Source: Gigaspora margarita
Taxonomy: Eukaryota > Glomeromycota > Glomeromycetes > Diversisporales > Gigasporaceae
Length of the DNA stretch: 64,000 bases
NCBI GenBank assembly: GCA_009809945.1
Contig: WTPW01000421.1
Coordinates: 176,749 to 240,748, forward strand
Direction: 5' to 3'
Shown: one piece after another, positions 1 through 11,700 of the stretch
Position numbering within the stretch: the stretch's first letter is position 1
Layout: each line of letters begins with the position of its first letter
Program-made: the position numbers and the translations under genes
The notes under the pieces: generated by a model
Database searches by the model: none
Told to the model about the DNA's origin: nothing
Seen by the model: only the letters and a program-made list of their open reading frames with translations

Positions 1-690
1 ATTATGTAAGAACATATAAACTATCTAGTAATTACAACTGTTATACCTTAAGTTAAAAATAGTATTTAAAGGAAAGTTCATAATGCAGTACAGCATTTCA
101 GCAAACGGCATTACGGCATTACGGATTAATGTCTTGGCATAACGATAATATTTACAATCGAAGATGATGATTTTATAAGCAAATTGTTAGAAAAACGAGA
201 CGAAAGAAATTTACTAATAGATAAGTGCCTTGTATTTTATACTCATATATGATTACTAATATATTTGTTAATGTGTAGTAACGACTACATTTCTTATGCA
301 CTGGAAGTAAAATTTGAGTTACGTACGTACGTACAAGTAGGTTAATCATGATTGACTTGAGATCCTGCTTAAACCACGTGGACAATGATTCATACGACGC
401 AAACTTATTTGGCCCGTATTTGCAATATTTTCAAAAATTGGGCTTTTATAAAGAAATATTTTTAAGTTATCCCGATGTGTAAATTCCCCTAAAATTTTCA
501 AACACGACAAATCAAAGACGTTAAAATGCACAATTATAATAAAGTATTAAAGCGGGAAGGGTTTTTAGATGCGTAGAATATTTTTACTTAGAGCAACACA
601 TACTATTAATTAGGCAGTTTTTTGAGATAATGTAATATAGGTAGTAAACAGTAAGTTTAGTAAAAGCCTTTATCTTAGTGTTGGCGGTAG
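1..690. other. AT-rich intergenic, no gene seen
   Basis: I see no credible gene here; the short open frames have no recognisable motif and biased low-complexity composition. The stretch holds a short CGGCATTA-type run near 97-127 and a CGTACGTACG palindromic run near 322-336 that recurs near 1810-1850 and 7287. Confidence 0.5.
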
Positions 691-691
691 A

Positions 692-880
692 ATTACTGAA
701 TTACGGCATTACGGCATTTTACCATGTGGTAGAATTATTACGACATAGCATCTAATTGCCGTAAATATTGTCTTCTTTAAGTCCAGAACATTATGATTGA
801 ATGCTTATGTGCCGTAATGCCGTAATGGCGTAATGCTGTAATGCCGTAATGCCTAATGCTGTAATGCTGTATAATACACG
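692..880. repeat. Octamer CGGCATTA runs in inverted orientation
   Basis: A CGGCATTA run near 697-718 is followed by its inverse (TAATGCCG) near 808-868. Between them lies a TTACCATGTGGTAGAATTA hairpin-like stretch. The same layout recurs at 2782-3075 and 3225-3365, which suggests one small non-autonomous repeat family with octamer-rich ends. The assignment to a family is inference. Confidence 0.6.
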
Positions 881-1007
881 ATGCCATAATATTATCCCAT
901 TATAACAATTAAATGGCTGTGTGCAACGGTCAAACAAAACCAGGACTGGATGAAAATGTTGCAAAATTTTCATCGATCGGTTGAATTAAATTAGCAAACA
1001 AGTTCTA

Positions 1008-1160
1008 CTGTTGAACCTCCCAAAACCAATTCGATAACCCGTCAAATCTTATAAAAAATTGGTCTACCAAGTTAATTTATAATGTTTTCAAATCCGATAA
1101 CCCCTCAATTCTGATACAAATCCTGCCCACCATGCATATCAGTTTTGGGAGGTTCGACAG
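1008..1160. mobile_element. 153-bp MITE with TA target duplication
   Basis: The ends form an inverted repeat (CTGTTGAACCTCCCAAAAC at the left, GTTTTGGGAGGTTCGACAG at the right) and are flanked on both sides by TA (1006-1007 and 1161-1162). A TA duplication is typical of Tc1/mariner-type elements. No coding capacity is present. Confidence 0.75.
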
Positions 1161-1222
1161 TATTACATTTATTTAGGCAGTGAGCATAAAATACAAAAAA
1201 TCGTTAAAAATATTGCTTGAGC

Positions 1223-1312
1223 GTCGCCAAAAGAAACCTCGTAATTCTAAAAAAAGTTTGTTATGAATTTTATAATATTCTATTTTAAAATTGCGGGGTT
1301 TCTTTTGGCGAC
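1223..1312. repeat. 90-bp inverted repeat
   Basis: GTCGCCAAAAGAAACCTCG (1223-1241) is matched by its reverse complement at 1294-1312 with one or two differences. This is probably a very short MITE. I could not define a target duplication. Confidence 0.6.
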
Positions 1313-2110
1313 ATTCATTAATAGCTTATTAATTATTCTTTATAGTCGCCCACTAAACAATACAGCAATACAGTGAAGTGAAATTAAACAGCATACTGTA
1401 TACAGTATTTTCATGAATTGAATTGCTTATGTTAATTAATCGTAGACTAATAAAGGGTTTTAAAATTTACTGATAAAATGAAACTAATAGTAAATATTCA
1501 TGGGTAGTTTATTTTTAATCATTTCATTAGATTAATAAGTATTCTTTATATTTATGATTTAAAAAACACAAATATTAAATTACTTTTTTTAAAAAAAAAA
1601 GAAATAAAAAAGTGTAGCTTTAATTTTAGATATAAAAGGCCAGATTTATTTTATCAATAATATCAAAATATACATCACGCCATAGTTTGGCTCGTTCAGC
1701 TTTGTTTGTTTACCGAAAAATTTGAGGTTAATAGCTGCTCGATACGTGAGTATCGAGGCAGCTTTGTCTCGGATCGATCGAACATGTGACAGACCCGGTT
1801 ATGGTGATCGACGTAAGTACGTAGAAATGCATTAAGTACGTACGTAGATGTTTTATCAGCGAGTATGTAATAACTAAGTATAAGGTGATTAAGTAAGTAC
1901 AAGGCAATTGAATAAGTATGAGTAATCGGGTCAAAGTATTTTAGTAGGCATGGGAAAATCGATGAGAGTTAACTTTGTTTTTTCTGCGAACTCGACTTTA
2001 GTTCTGGTTACAGACTCGAAGTGATACAATATTTGATTGAATGGCCTGCTGTGACGTCGGCCATAAAATTGTGGCCTGTCGGGACGACAGTCACATGAAT
2101 AATCATAGCT
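1313..2110. other. AT-rich intergenic, no gene seen
   Basis: Nothing recognisable apart from scattered GTACGTACG runs near 1810-1850. The short minus-strand frames are not supported by motif or composition. Confidence 0.45.
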
Positions 2111-2117
2111 TGTCATA

Positions 2118-2360
2118 TAGATGCTTGACGAAATTATTTTTGAATTTGACGAATAGTTTCGTCATTTTGCGATTGTGCCAAAAATTTCATATAAACACCA
2201 AGAAATTTTTTATAAACTTAGACAGCATATTCCTTAGAATAATATTCTAATTCAAACTTAATTTCGTTACTAATTATTATAGATCAAAATAATTTCGTCA
2301 AGAGTTTCGTCATTTCGTCAGGTTTAATTTCGTCTACTAATAAAATCAATTTCGTCAAGC
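2118..2360. repeat. Cluster of TTTCGTC(A) words
   Basis: The heptamer TTTCGTC and its complement GACGAAA occur many times here (for example near 2124, 2157, 2295, 2307, 2315, 2330 and 2350), in phrases such as TTTCGTCATTTCGTCA. A second cluster lies at 27770-27900. It may be degenerate short-repeat filler of an element or a binding-site cluster; function unknown. Confidence 0.4.
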
Positions 2361-2781
2361 ATCACTAGCTTGTCATTACGACAACCATGTTAAAAAAAAA
2401 ATCGATGCTCACAGACTACGTAGGTCGCTCGATAGCAGAAGGGCAACACCCGTTTATGTTATTCATGATATTATACCCACAAATGAGAGGCAAAAAAACA
2501 ATATCTACCTTTTTTTCTTTTTTTTTTTTTTTGTTTGGCGGGTGCACTAGGACTAAAACACCACTTCGTCTTCGAGAGCATCCTGGACTCTCTCTTCAGA
2601 ATACCTTTGCTTTCTCCACTTGGTTGGGACTCTTTTGTAGGGTTTCGTCTTTTCAATTTTAGCCTTCATTTTTCGTCAGATGAATTTGGGACTTCACCTT
2701 TCGGCAGTGACTTTGCTTTGTTTTGTCTTGCGTCAATAACGACTATAATTTTAACACAAAATATTATAATATTTAGATACA

Positions 2782-3365
2782 AGGCATTATGCCATTACAA
2801 CATTACTTACGGCTTTACGGCATTACGGCATTACGGCGTTACGGCGCTACGGCATTACGGCGTTACGGCATTACGGCATTACGGCATTGCGGCATTACGG
2901 CATTGCGGCACAAAATAATTACGGCAAATAATACGGCACTTACCGTAACCGTAATTATTTGCCGAATTAATTCTACCACTAACTATAATTCTACCATATC
3001 TGATATGGTAGAATTAATTACGGCATGGAGTATAATTACCGTAAATATATGCCGTAATGCCGTAATGCCGTAATATCATAATACTATAGACCTTTGTATT
3101 GTAACAATGCGATACTGTAATACTATTATGATAATATTTAATAATTAAATAGCTATGTAACACAGTCACGCATAGAAGAGTATAAGGCACTATAATATTT
3201 AGGCACAACAGAATTATGGTATTTTATAACGGCATTAGGGCATTAGGGCATTACGGCATTACGGCATTACGGCATTGCGGCATTGCGACATTGCGGCATT
3301 ACGGCACAAAGTAATTACGGCAAATAATACGGCACATGCCGTAACCGTATTAATTTGTAAATTAA
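2782..3365. repeat. CGGCATTA octamer arrays with hairpin
   Basis: A forward CGGCATTA array (about 2800-2915) faces an inverted TAATGCCG array (about 3040-3075). Between them is a perfect ATTCTACCATATC/GATATGGTAGAAT palindrome at 2988-3014. A further forward array occupies 3228-3310 and repeats the same following text (AATTACGGCAAATAATACGGCAC). Apparent open frames across the array are by-products of the 8-bp period. Confidence 0.65.
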
Positions 3366-3480
3366 TTCTACCACCAACCCTATTTTATCTAGAACCATAT
3401 ATTTGATTAGTTTAGGTAAAAAAAACTTCTGTAAAAAAAAAAAAGAGCCAAATTGGGATCATCTAGAATCAGATCCTTCA

Positions 3481-3703
3481 TACCAAATGATTTACTTTCA
3501 TAATGCAGCATAATATGATCGATACATCCGTACTATTAATATATAAAGATTATAAATATATATATAATTATTAAATATGAAAAACGTAGGTCTAAAATTA
3601 AATTATTTTTATACCAAAATATAAGTTACAGAATCGAATTTACTTTAAAGGTATTGAAATTTTATTATACGTGCTGCACTATTATAGTAAATCATTTGGT
3701 ATT
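3481..3703. repeat. Inverted-repeat element of about 220 bp
   Basis: TACCAAATGATTTACT at 3481 is matched by its complement ending near 3703, and the similarity extends through GCAGCA/GTGCTGC. Probably a small non-autonomous DNA element. The target duplication is not clear. Confidence 0.55.
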
Positions 3704-4253
3704 GTCACAAATTCGATTTTGTGACATTAGAGATTCGAATTTCCCGATTAGTTTACCCAATCACATTTGTATATAGATTTCTTTATTTAGTATAGAAAAC
3801 TTTCAATTCTATTTTTGTATAATTCATTAAATGTTAGTCAATCCGTGTATAACTTGATGATTGACATATAACACGTTATTGTGTGTTAGCACATATACGT
3901 GTTAAGGGACACAGATTATAAACATTCTCGATAGCACGTCAAAGTAAATTCAAATATATATAAACGAATGAATTTAACTTCAATAAAGAGATAAAGGTAG
4001 AGAATATCCCTTCGATTTTACCTAAGAAAAATAAAGGCAGTATGAAGAGACCTTTATTCGAGTAAATCAGAAATTATCTCCTAGTAATTATTATAGCTAA
4101 ATCTGTTAAACGCATACGCTCTCCCTCCTTAATATTACAGTATCCAACACCCCAACGATCCCTGTCCATAGAATTAATTGTCAATAAAAGATACTTATAA
4201 TGATATGATGATGTAAAATGAGTGAACCCAAATTAGTATCATATAATTTAATT
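3704..4253. other. AT-rich intergenic, no gene seen
   Basis: I see no gene and no strong repeat in this stretch. Confidence 0.4.
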
Positions 4254-4756
4254 TAATTAGTGATCCGCTTGTGAACCAGTGAAAAAATATAGTAAACTGC
4301 GGGATATGTTTACTATGTAATTTTTGCCTTTTTTGGAATCTGGCGTTTCCCAAGGATAAATCGATTTTGTACTAAGTAAACCACACTCTTGCGCATAACA
4401 AAAGTTGTTAAGGCGATAATTACGAGCATAATGGTAGTTGAAACATTAAAATCAGTCTAGCAGATCGTAAGATATGGGCATTTTTGTCTTTACGACTATT
4501 TGTTTAATTCTTTGTTTACATCTATAGTCGTGAGGACAAATACACCTATATCTCAACGATCCACTGGGCCGATTTTAATGTCCCAACTACCATTATACTT
4601 GTATTTTCTCCTCTACAACGTTTGTTATGCGCACAAGGGAGATTATTTAGTACGAAATTAATTTACCCTTAGGGAAACGCCAGATTCCGAAAAAGGCGAA
4701 ATTTAATAGTGAAAATCGCATGATTTTTCACTGGTTCACATGCGGATCACGAATTA
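4254..4756. mobile_element. Foldback element, about 500 bp
   Basis: Almost the whole segment folds on itself. The left arm begins GTGATCCGCTTGTGAACCAG and the right arm ends CTGGTTCACATGCGGATCAC. Internal blocks such as TGGCGTTTCCCAAGG and its counterpart GGGAAACGCCA pair as well. No open reading frame is present. It lies about 450 bp upstream of the protease start. The target duplication is uncertain because the AATTA flank is also palindromic. Confidence 0.7.
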
Positions 4757-4919
4757 AAAGAAAATCAACGGAAAAAAGATAATTGAAATCGATTGCAGTA
4801 TATATTATTTAACTATTCATAAATAATTGGTAGTCATCAAAAATGATTAATTATCTTAAATCAAGATCAACTTGCGTAGATAATGTAAAAAAAAAAAGCA
4901 GATAAATATACACTAATTT

Positions 4920-5201
4920 CCAAAGTTGAAATTCTGGTTTTTCATCTCCTAAACTTTTCTTCAAACTTCTTCTTTTCCTTTTCCTTCTTGGCTTTGAAGG
5001 GTATCCAAAGTTGAAAGTTGGTTTTTTTATTCAAAACGTCTTTTTTCAACTTTTCATCTCATCCTTTCCCTTTTTTGCTTTGAAGGCATAAATATATTCG
5101 CCAATTTCGATTCCATATCAATACCGAGCCTTAGAGGCATATACTTACAATTCCATATTTATCATTATTTCAATACATCTTTTTTTTTTTGAAAAAGAAA
5201 A
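4920..5201 (+). promoter_or_regulatory. Upstream region of protease with 80-bp direct repeat
   Basis: Two imperfect direct copies (4920-5000 and 5005-5086) each begin CCAAAGTTGAAA, contain a pyrimidine-rich TTTTCATCTC..TCCTTT stretch and end GCTTTGAAGG. A TATA-like ATAAATATA follows at about 5088, roughly 110 bp before the start codon. A T-run then precedes an A-rich AAAAAGAAAA ATG context. This is a plausible core promoter and 5' leader; the repeats could be a duplicated regulatory module. Confidence 0.5.
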
Positions 5202-6650
5202 ATGATATTTTTAAAAAATATTATATTTATTTCCGTATTAATTTATTTGTTTGCCTCGGTTGAATCTGTGATACAAAAATCAAAAAATAAGGATAATACA
5301 ATTTCAGATTCAAGTCATGCACCTAAAAAAGTATATAATATTATACTTAAGAATATTGAATCGGTTCAAAGTACACATTATGACTGGTTAACAAATGAAC
5401 AAAATAGATGTGTTGAACAAAAATCTGAGCAAAGTATTAGTTCAATTAATAATAAATATTGTGTAAAAGATTTTTCATCTCAAGATGGTAGGCTTAAAGG
5501 ATATAGTGGTCTGTTTACTCAAGAATTTGTTAATAATGAATTAATGAAAAGAAAAGATGTCGATGTCGTGGAAGAAGATCAAATTATGTCAATTAAATAC
5601 GTCGCTCCACGTGATATCCAAAATAAACCTCGTGAAGGTTTGGATCGCATAGATCAAGCAAAATTTCCTTTAGATGGAAAATATACATATCCTAATTCAT
5701 CAGGACAAGGTGTAAATATTTTTATAGTAGATACGTAAGTAACAATTCTTTTTAAATAAAAGTCGGTTTTTTTATTTAGTAAATTAAATATTAAAAGAAA
5801 GTTATTGATTTTCTGAAATTTAGCGGCATTCGTAAGACTCACAAAGAATTTGGAGGTCGCGCTAAATCTGGAGGTGTTTTTTGTGGTGGTTGTGAAAGTG
5901 ATGATGATGAAAATGGACATGGGACCAATTGTGCTTCGATTGCAGCCGGTAAAACTTTTGGCGTTGCAAAAAAGGCAACACTTATTGCTGTAAGAGTTCT
6001 CGATGCTAGTGGTTCGGGGAAAGCTTCTGAAATTATAAATGGATTATCATTCATTCTAGATCAACATAATAATGCAACAAACAAAAATTCCGTAGTCAGG
6101 TATGTATTTATTATTATTTAATTTAATTGTTAATTAAAAAATTTAATTAATTGGAAAAAAAAATTTTTTTTTTGCCAGCATGTCTCTCGGAGGACCAAAG
6201 ACAAAAGCATTGAATAAAGTAGTCAAAGCTCTCACAGATGCTGGAGTTCATGTAGTTGTAGCAGCAGGAAACGAAGCCATCGATGCATGTCTAGAATCAC
6301 CATCATCCGAACTATCAGCAATCACTGTCGGTGCCACAGAAGACAAAAATGATCACATTACAGAATTCTCCAACTTTGGAAAATGTGTTGATATTTATGC
6401 ACCAGGTAGAAATGTTAAAGGAGCAGGTATTAAAAATGATCATGATACTAGCGAAGAGTCAGGAACTTCCCAAGCAACGCCGCATGTCGCTGGTACACTT
6501 GCCCTTATAATAGCCCAAAGCGGTAATAAAAGTCCTGCACAAATGGCTGTAGCATTGGATAATTTGTCAATCAAAGGTACAATAGTATTCGATGACCCTA
6601 AAGCCAAAGCTACTAGTAAAAATAGCTTTTTACGCGTACCGGCACCATAA
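5202..6650 (+). CDS. Secreted subtilisin-like serine protease (S8, proteinase K type), 3 exons
   Basis: Predicted endopeptidase of family S8, probably secreted. Exons 5202-5734, 5824-6099 and 6179-6650 join in frame to 1281 nt (426 residues). Residues 1-23 look like a signal peptide (hydrophobic FIIFISVLIYLF-type core). Residues about 44-132 resemble an inhibitor I9 propeptide ending VEEDQIM. The mature enzyme follows: catalytic Asp177 in the IFIVDTGI motif, His210 in NGHGTNCAS, MSLGG substrate-binding strand at 271-275, oxyanion Asn301 in AAGN, and Ser367 in GTSQATPHVAG. All catalytic residues are intact and no late domain follows, so the length fits compact fungal proteinase K enzymes. Both introns are GT-AG and short. 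The first interrupts the codon after the catalytic Asp. This is the only intact cellular gene in the window, and it sits among repeats. The substrate is unknown. Such enzymes usually serve nutrition or host/hyphal wall interaction (inference). Confidence 0.95.
5735..5823 (+). other. Intron 1 of subtilase
   Basis: 89 bp, donor GTAAGT, acceptor AAATTTAG. Removing it restores the Asp-Thr-Gly-Ile active-site motif across the junction (AC|C codon). Reading through it meets a stop within the donor. Confidence 0.92.
6100..6178 (+). other. Intron 2 of subtilase
   Basis: 79 bp, donor GTATGT, acceptor TTTTGCCAG after a T-run. The splice creates an AGC serine codon and joins SVV to SMSLGG, as expected for the subtilase fold. 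Confidence 0.92.
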
Positions 6651-6800
6651 ATATTATAATGTTTGATAAAAAAAAAAAAACTTTACAGAAGCCTATGTTT
6701 TTTGCTTAATATATTTACGTTATATCTATTATATATTAACAATATTATTATATATGATCATATTTGTATATAATAAATATATTATGAACATATTATGAAT
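6651..6800 (+). other. Protease 3' flank
   Basis: AT-rich trailer with an A-run right after the stop and an AATAAA-like signal near 6773. The exact polyadenylation site cannot be read from sequence. Confidence 0.35.
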
Positions 6801-7048
6801 ATATGGGGGGAGGTCAATAGAAAACAGGCAAATATTTTCTAAGTAAAAGTTTTTTAAACTTTAGATCAAAATATCTTAACAATTATCAAACCAAATCTAA
6901 TAAAACTTTTTTTATTCTAAATTTATATAGTTATATAATTAAAATAATTAAATTTGATTTGATAATTGCTAAGATATTTCAATTCAAATTTTTAAAAAAA
7001 GTTATTAAAAACAATTTGCCTGTTTTCTATTGACTTCACCCCATATAT
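6801..7048. mobile_element. MITE family A, copy 1
   Basis: The ends are ATGGGGGGAGGTCAATAGAA and TTCTATTGACTTCACCCCAT, an inverted repeat extending about 30 bp and continuing imperfectly inward. The TATA context at both edges is consistent with a TA duplication. A second copy lies at 38287-38540, about 31 kb away, with ends ATGGGGACATCAATAGAA and TTCTATTGATGTCCCCCCAT. Confidence 0.75.
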
Positions 7049-7199
7049 TAAAACATATAATAATTATATTTTTTTGTATTTCTGTTAGCTCTCTTATAAT
7101 TTCATTACTAAAATTATATAGATACAATATAATTTATATATAAAATAATCTTTTATTAATCTAATAAAAATATAAATAAATTTAATTAAATCTAATCTC

Positions 7200-8196
7200 T
7201 ATACCCTAATTCAGAGTTCGTACATTTTTGCTAATTTGATTGGTTGTTGGTTTAGCTGATTTGATTGGTTTTCGGTAAATTATTCGTACGTACGTGACTA
7301 TTTTTGTTGAATGATTGTCTAAAATTATGACATTTATCATTGTCAGTGTGCCGTGATGCCATATTTATGTAATGTGAATATGCTTTCGTTCATTTACATG
7401 TGATACATATAAATACATATGCATATGTTGAATATTATGAGTTTTCGAAATCATTTAGCAATTCTTTTTTCAAAGGAAATTATAAATGATCTATATTATA
7501 TAGTAGAAAGGGATTATATTATGATATAGGGCGTAAGCTATATAAAAGTATCTACCTATATTATTATTATTATTATATATACCACCTAATTCAGAGTTTG
7601 TCCGTTTAAACGTTTTTGTTTGCTACAATCAATTTTGGACTTCTAAACAGAAATAATTGTGGGAATTTTGAATCTGTGCGCTTTAATGTTTTTGATGGGT
7701 CGTACCCGAAAAATGTGACCTGAATGTGGGAAACTAACATAAATACGTAAGATGATTATGACGATTATCACAGCGAGTAATTATGTAATTATTATATCAT
7801 TTTTAATGATTATAATATTAAGTAATTATTATATCATTTTTAACGCTCTTATTAACGCCCTTAAACACCTCTCAAAAATCATGAAACATTTGGACTAAAA
7901 AAGTCAATCAAATGTTTCACAAATTTGAAAGCTATATCTAATATGATCTCGAGCAAATGCATAAACAGTAAATGGCACTGCTTAATAATGATAATAAAAA
8001 AAATTCAATTGCACTCTGCCATTTTTGATAAAACTGTAATTAGGCCGTGAGAAAATTTAAAATAAGATGATCAGTAATTTCGTAATAAATTCGAAATTAT
8101 AGATGACCATGGCGACTCTTATATGATCAGCCAATCACATTAAAGATTGACAATAATATAAATAAAATTGTTTTTTTTTATTTTTTAGAACTGGCC
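7200..8196. repeat. Copies of a repeat ending CTAATTCAGAGTTTGT
   Basis: CCTAATTCAGAGTTCGTACA at 7207 and CCTAATTCAGAGTTTGTCCG near 7586 mark two related ends. The second continues to about 8190 through a block (AATTGCACTCTGCCATTTTTGATAAAACTGTAATTAGG region) that matches, inverted, 21245-21340. It also shares text with 30310-30600. I see no gene here. This looks like the unique flank of the composite repeat that carries the 500-bp satellite. Confidence 0.5.
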
Positions 8197-8528
8197 GTCA
8201 CTAGCAGTGTTGGAAATCTTATTTTCTCATGTTCTCATGAGAACATCACTTTTAATTTGAGAACATTTACAAAATTTAAGATGTTCTCTATTAAATTTTT
8301 TTTGAGAACAAAGTTTGAAAAATATGTTCTCTATGTAAATATAAAAAGTAATAAAAAATTATTGCTATTAATATAGTAGTTTAAATAATTAAGTTATTTA
8401 ATTGCTATTGTTGAAATAGAGAACAATTTAGTGTTTTTGAATTACAGAAAGATTTTGGATAATATAATTTATTGGTTTATCTATTTCCAGTTTTGGTGCA
8501 ATATAGTTGTATAGTTATTTTATTATTA

Positions 8529-9041
8529 GTACTGGACAGCAAAATGCAACCACTTTTTATTAATAATAACTTTAAATCATTATAACTTTTTTAAACAAGT
8601 TAAATCAAAAAGCCTTTGACAAATTGATAGATTTTTTGCTAAACTACATTTTTGTCAAAGGATTTTTTATTACTTTTTGTTTTAAAGAAGTTATTAAAAG
8701 TTAAAATTTGTAATAATTTTAAAAATTGGTATTTAATACAGTATAGGACAGTATAAGACATCAAATTTGCTAATAACATTTTTAAATTTAAAAATTTTAA
8801 AAATTCCTTTTCAAATTTCTTGTTTATTGTTTAAGCAACAAATCTGAAAGAGTGATTTTAAAATTTTTGATTTTGAAAAAGTAGATACAATTTAAAGTAT
8901 ATGGTTTGTAAAAATTTGGTGCGTATTTATTATTTTTATAAATTGTGATTAGTCAAAATTTTTTTTTATATCATTTTTACATAAAATTTTTTTAAAAATT
9001 TGGCACACTTAGAAAAAGTGGGTATGCTGTTCCATACTGGA
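8529..9041. mobile_element. Tc1-like non-autonomous insertion inside the hAT
   Basis: The left end GTACTGGACAGCAAAATGCA is inverted relative to the right end near 9014-9041 (AAAAAGTGGGTATGCTGTTC, then CATACTGG). TACTGGACA-type ends are typical of fungal Tc1-like elements. A similar CAGTATAGGACAGTATA string occurs internally near 8739, perhaps an older nested end. No transposase frame is present. Confidence 0.5.
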
Positions 9042-9708
9042 TAAAAAAAAATAGAATATATATATATTTAATTAACAAATTAGAATCAATTGCATTATAA
9101 TTAGCCAATCTAAATTGATTATATAAGAATAACAATTTGTGCTCTATATAAATAGAGTGGATGTCTTATCAGTCGATCAAGATGTCACACCTAATTTTTT
9201 ATCATATGATTTTAATAAATTACACAAATTGACAAAATCACATTTTTAAAATTTTCTTTTCAAGTTAGTTACAACATGTAACATTTTTTAAACAAATAGA
9301 TTGCCAGAGTTTCAATGAATCAAATGGTATAAAGAATATGAAAAACTGACATTACTAGGTAATGTAAGATCCCTTTGAAGATGGGCAATTATTTTGCCTT
9401 CTTTCACAATATTCTTTTGGAGTTTTCAAGAACTTGATATGAAAAATAGCTTGTTAGATGCACACAGGTGAGAACTTTCTGTAAAATGCATTTTTGAAAG
9501 AAGGGTATCTTATAAAATATAGAGTAAATTGAGAAAACCCATTTTGTAGTATATAGATTGCAATTTTGCTAATAAGGTTTTTTTTAATATATAGCAACCT
9601 ATATTTACAGCAAAATTATATTCTTCTATTATTTATACTTTCACTGTATTATAATTTATTGCACTAGCAATGCTTTACAAGAATTCATAATATGTGCCTG
9701 GTGCTAAG

Positions 9709-9918
9709 AAAAGGACAAATTTGACAAAAAAAATAATAGACACAAAAAATTAATTATCTCATGAACTATTGATCAAAATTGTATAATTTTGGTACTATTC
9801 GATTCATCTTATTAAAACAAATCGAACAGTACCAAAATTATATAATTCTGATCAATAGTTCATGAGATAATTAATTTTTTGTGTCTGTTATTTTTTTTGT
9901 CAAATCTGTCTCTTTTCT
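9709..9918. repeat. Near-perfect 210-bp palindrome inside the hAT
   Basis: AAAGGACAAATTTGAC at the left pairs with GTCAAATCTGTCTCTTT at the right. The arms include TTAATTATCTCATGAACTATTG, and the apex is TTTTGGTACTATTCGATT/AATCGAACAGTACCAAAA. The apex word TTTTGGTA.TATT recurs in hairpins at 33417-33565, 33595-33725 and 34005-34125. Confidence 0.7.
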
Positions 9919-10149
9919 TATCTATACGATTAGCTTGATACCAATTTTCTTTTAATGAACCCAATTAGTGGTATTATTGTATTGACTAGAATAATTACAA
10001 GATTAATTTTGGTGTGAATAATAAAAATGCAGTATATGTAGTAATACTATTTTCAATAAAAAAAGTGAAAATTCTATTTTTTTGTTTGTTTTATTTAGTA
10101 GAAAAATCGCTTAGTACAGTTAATAGACATAGTTAGCAAAGTTAACTAC

Positions 10150-11220
10150 AGCAGGAATTAAATTAATTACTATCTTATATAAATTAAATGGTATTATTAA
10201 ATAAATACTTGCTAATATTATTTTTTAAATACTTAGTATTTTATAAGCATTTATATATATTTGTAACAAGTATTTTTTTACTATTATTATTTAATACAAA
10301 ATAAATATTAGTTTTAAGTATTTTATAGATACTTATAATTATTAGTATTAAGTAAGTAATTAATTATAATACAAATTAAATACTTTAAAAATAAGTATTA
10401 AATAAGTAATTAATTTTAATATTTATTATATACTATAATAATAAGTATTAAATAAATAATTAATTTTAATACTGATTATATACTATAATAATATGTAATA
10501 AATAAATAATTAATTTTAATACTTTATTGAATACTAAAATAATAAGTATTAAATAAGTAATTAATTCTTAAATACTTATTATATACTCTAAAATAAGTAT
10601 TAAATAAGTAATTATTTTTAATATTTATTATATACTAAAATAATTAATATTAAATAAGTAATTAATTTTAATATTTATTATATACTAAATAATTATATTA
10701 CATAAATAATTAATTTTAATACTTATTTATATACTATAATTATTTAATATTAAATAAGTAATTGATTTTTATATTTATTAATTACTATTATAATTTTATT
10801 TTTTTATTTAAAATTTTTTTACTCATTTTTGTTATAGCTCAAAATTTTACAAATAAACTTATGTTCAGGTACTAATGAAAAATGATTTTTACACAATTTT
10901 GACCCTAGTACCAAATTTAATTTTAACTTTGTTTATATATATATTATTATAATTTATAAATAATAACTTTATATTAATATTAATAAATGTAAACAATTTA
11001 TTAAATATAACTAAGTACTTATTAAAATTACTTATTAAATACTTAATATAATTAATTATTAAGTACTTGTTATAATTACTTACTAAATACTTAATTCAAT
11101 TGTTTATTAAACTAATTTCAACATACCTTATATCAAGTAAATACTTAAACCAAGTATTTAGCAAGTACTTAACAAGTACTTCACAAGTACTTGGTTATAC
11201 TTTGTGATGTAGTAGTATTT
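10150..11220. repeat. AT minisatellite inside the hAT
   Basis: A degenerate ~50-58 bp unit built on AAGTATTAAATAAGTAATTAATT followed by TTAATATTTATTATATACT repeats from about 10340 to 10800. After an interruption, an AAGTACTTA-rich inverted version runs to 11220. This is pure A/T expansion with no coding potential. Confidence 0.65.
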
Positions 11221-11483
11221 ATACTTATGATGTAAAATTTATATTCATAGCATATCAATAAATTTTAATAAATTTTATTAATCAATAATGTTCAAATTAC
11301 ATTACTATTCTGATCTTTATACTACTATCTGATCTTTATACTACTATTCTGATACAAGAATAATTTAATTGTTAAATAACTAATTAAAAAAAATTCAAAT
11401 CACTCATAAATTGATATAAACAGAATAAAACGAGGATAAAAAAATAATAAAATTATCTGTTAACATAGATGATCTAAATTTAT

Positions 11484-11700
11484 GATTCCAAGAATCAGAA
11501 AAGTCAGCAAGATATTTTTTCTACTCTCTGATCCAGGTTTATTATTCCAAGATCTAGTGAAATCAACATGGTGGTCTTTCTTTCAAGTTTCTTATTCCAA
11601 CTAAGACCCAGAAAATCAAATATAGTATACTTTCTTCTCTCAGCCCCAAGTTTCGTTCAAACCAAGATCCAGAGAAGTCAATGCAGTGTTCTTGCAAAAT
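11484..11700. repeat. Four-copy ~60-bp tandem repeat inside the hAT
   Basis: Successive units carry TTCCAAGAATCAGAAAAGTC, TTCCAAGATCTAGTGAAATC, TTCCAACTAAGACCCAGAAA and ACCAAGATCCAGAGAAGTCA at about 11487, 11546, 11595 and 11660. A 60-residue open frame over the repeats is not supported as a gene. Confidence 0.5.

Noticed and set aside
2535..2918. Plus-strand 127-codon frame and its overlaps
   Set aside because: Its C-terminal half is just translation of the CGGCATTA octamer array; no domain or splice context supports it.
7285..7300. GTACGTACG runs as an operator
   Set aside because: The tetranucleotide repeat occurs at unrelated places (322, 1810, 7287) without a gene context; simple repeat is the better reading.
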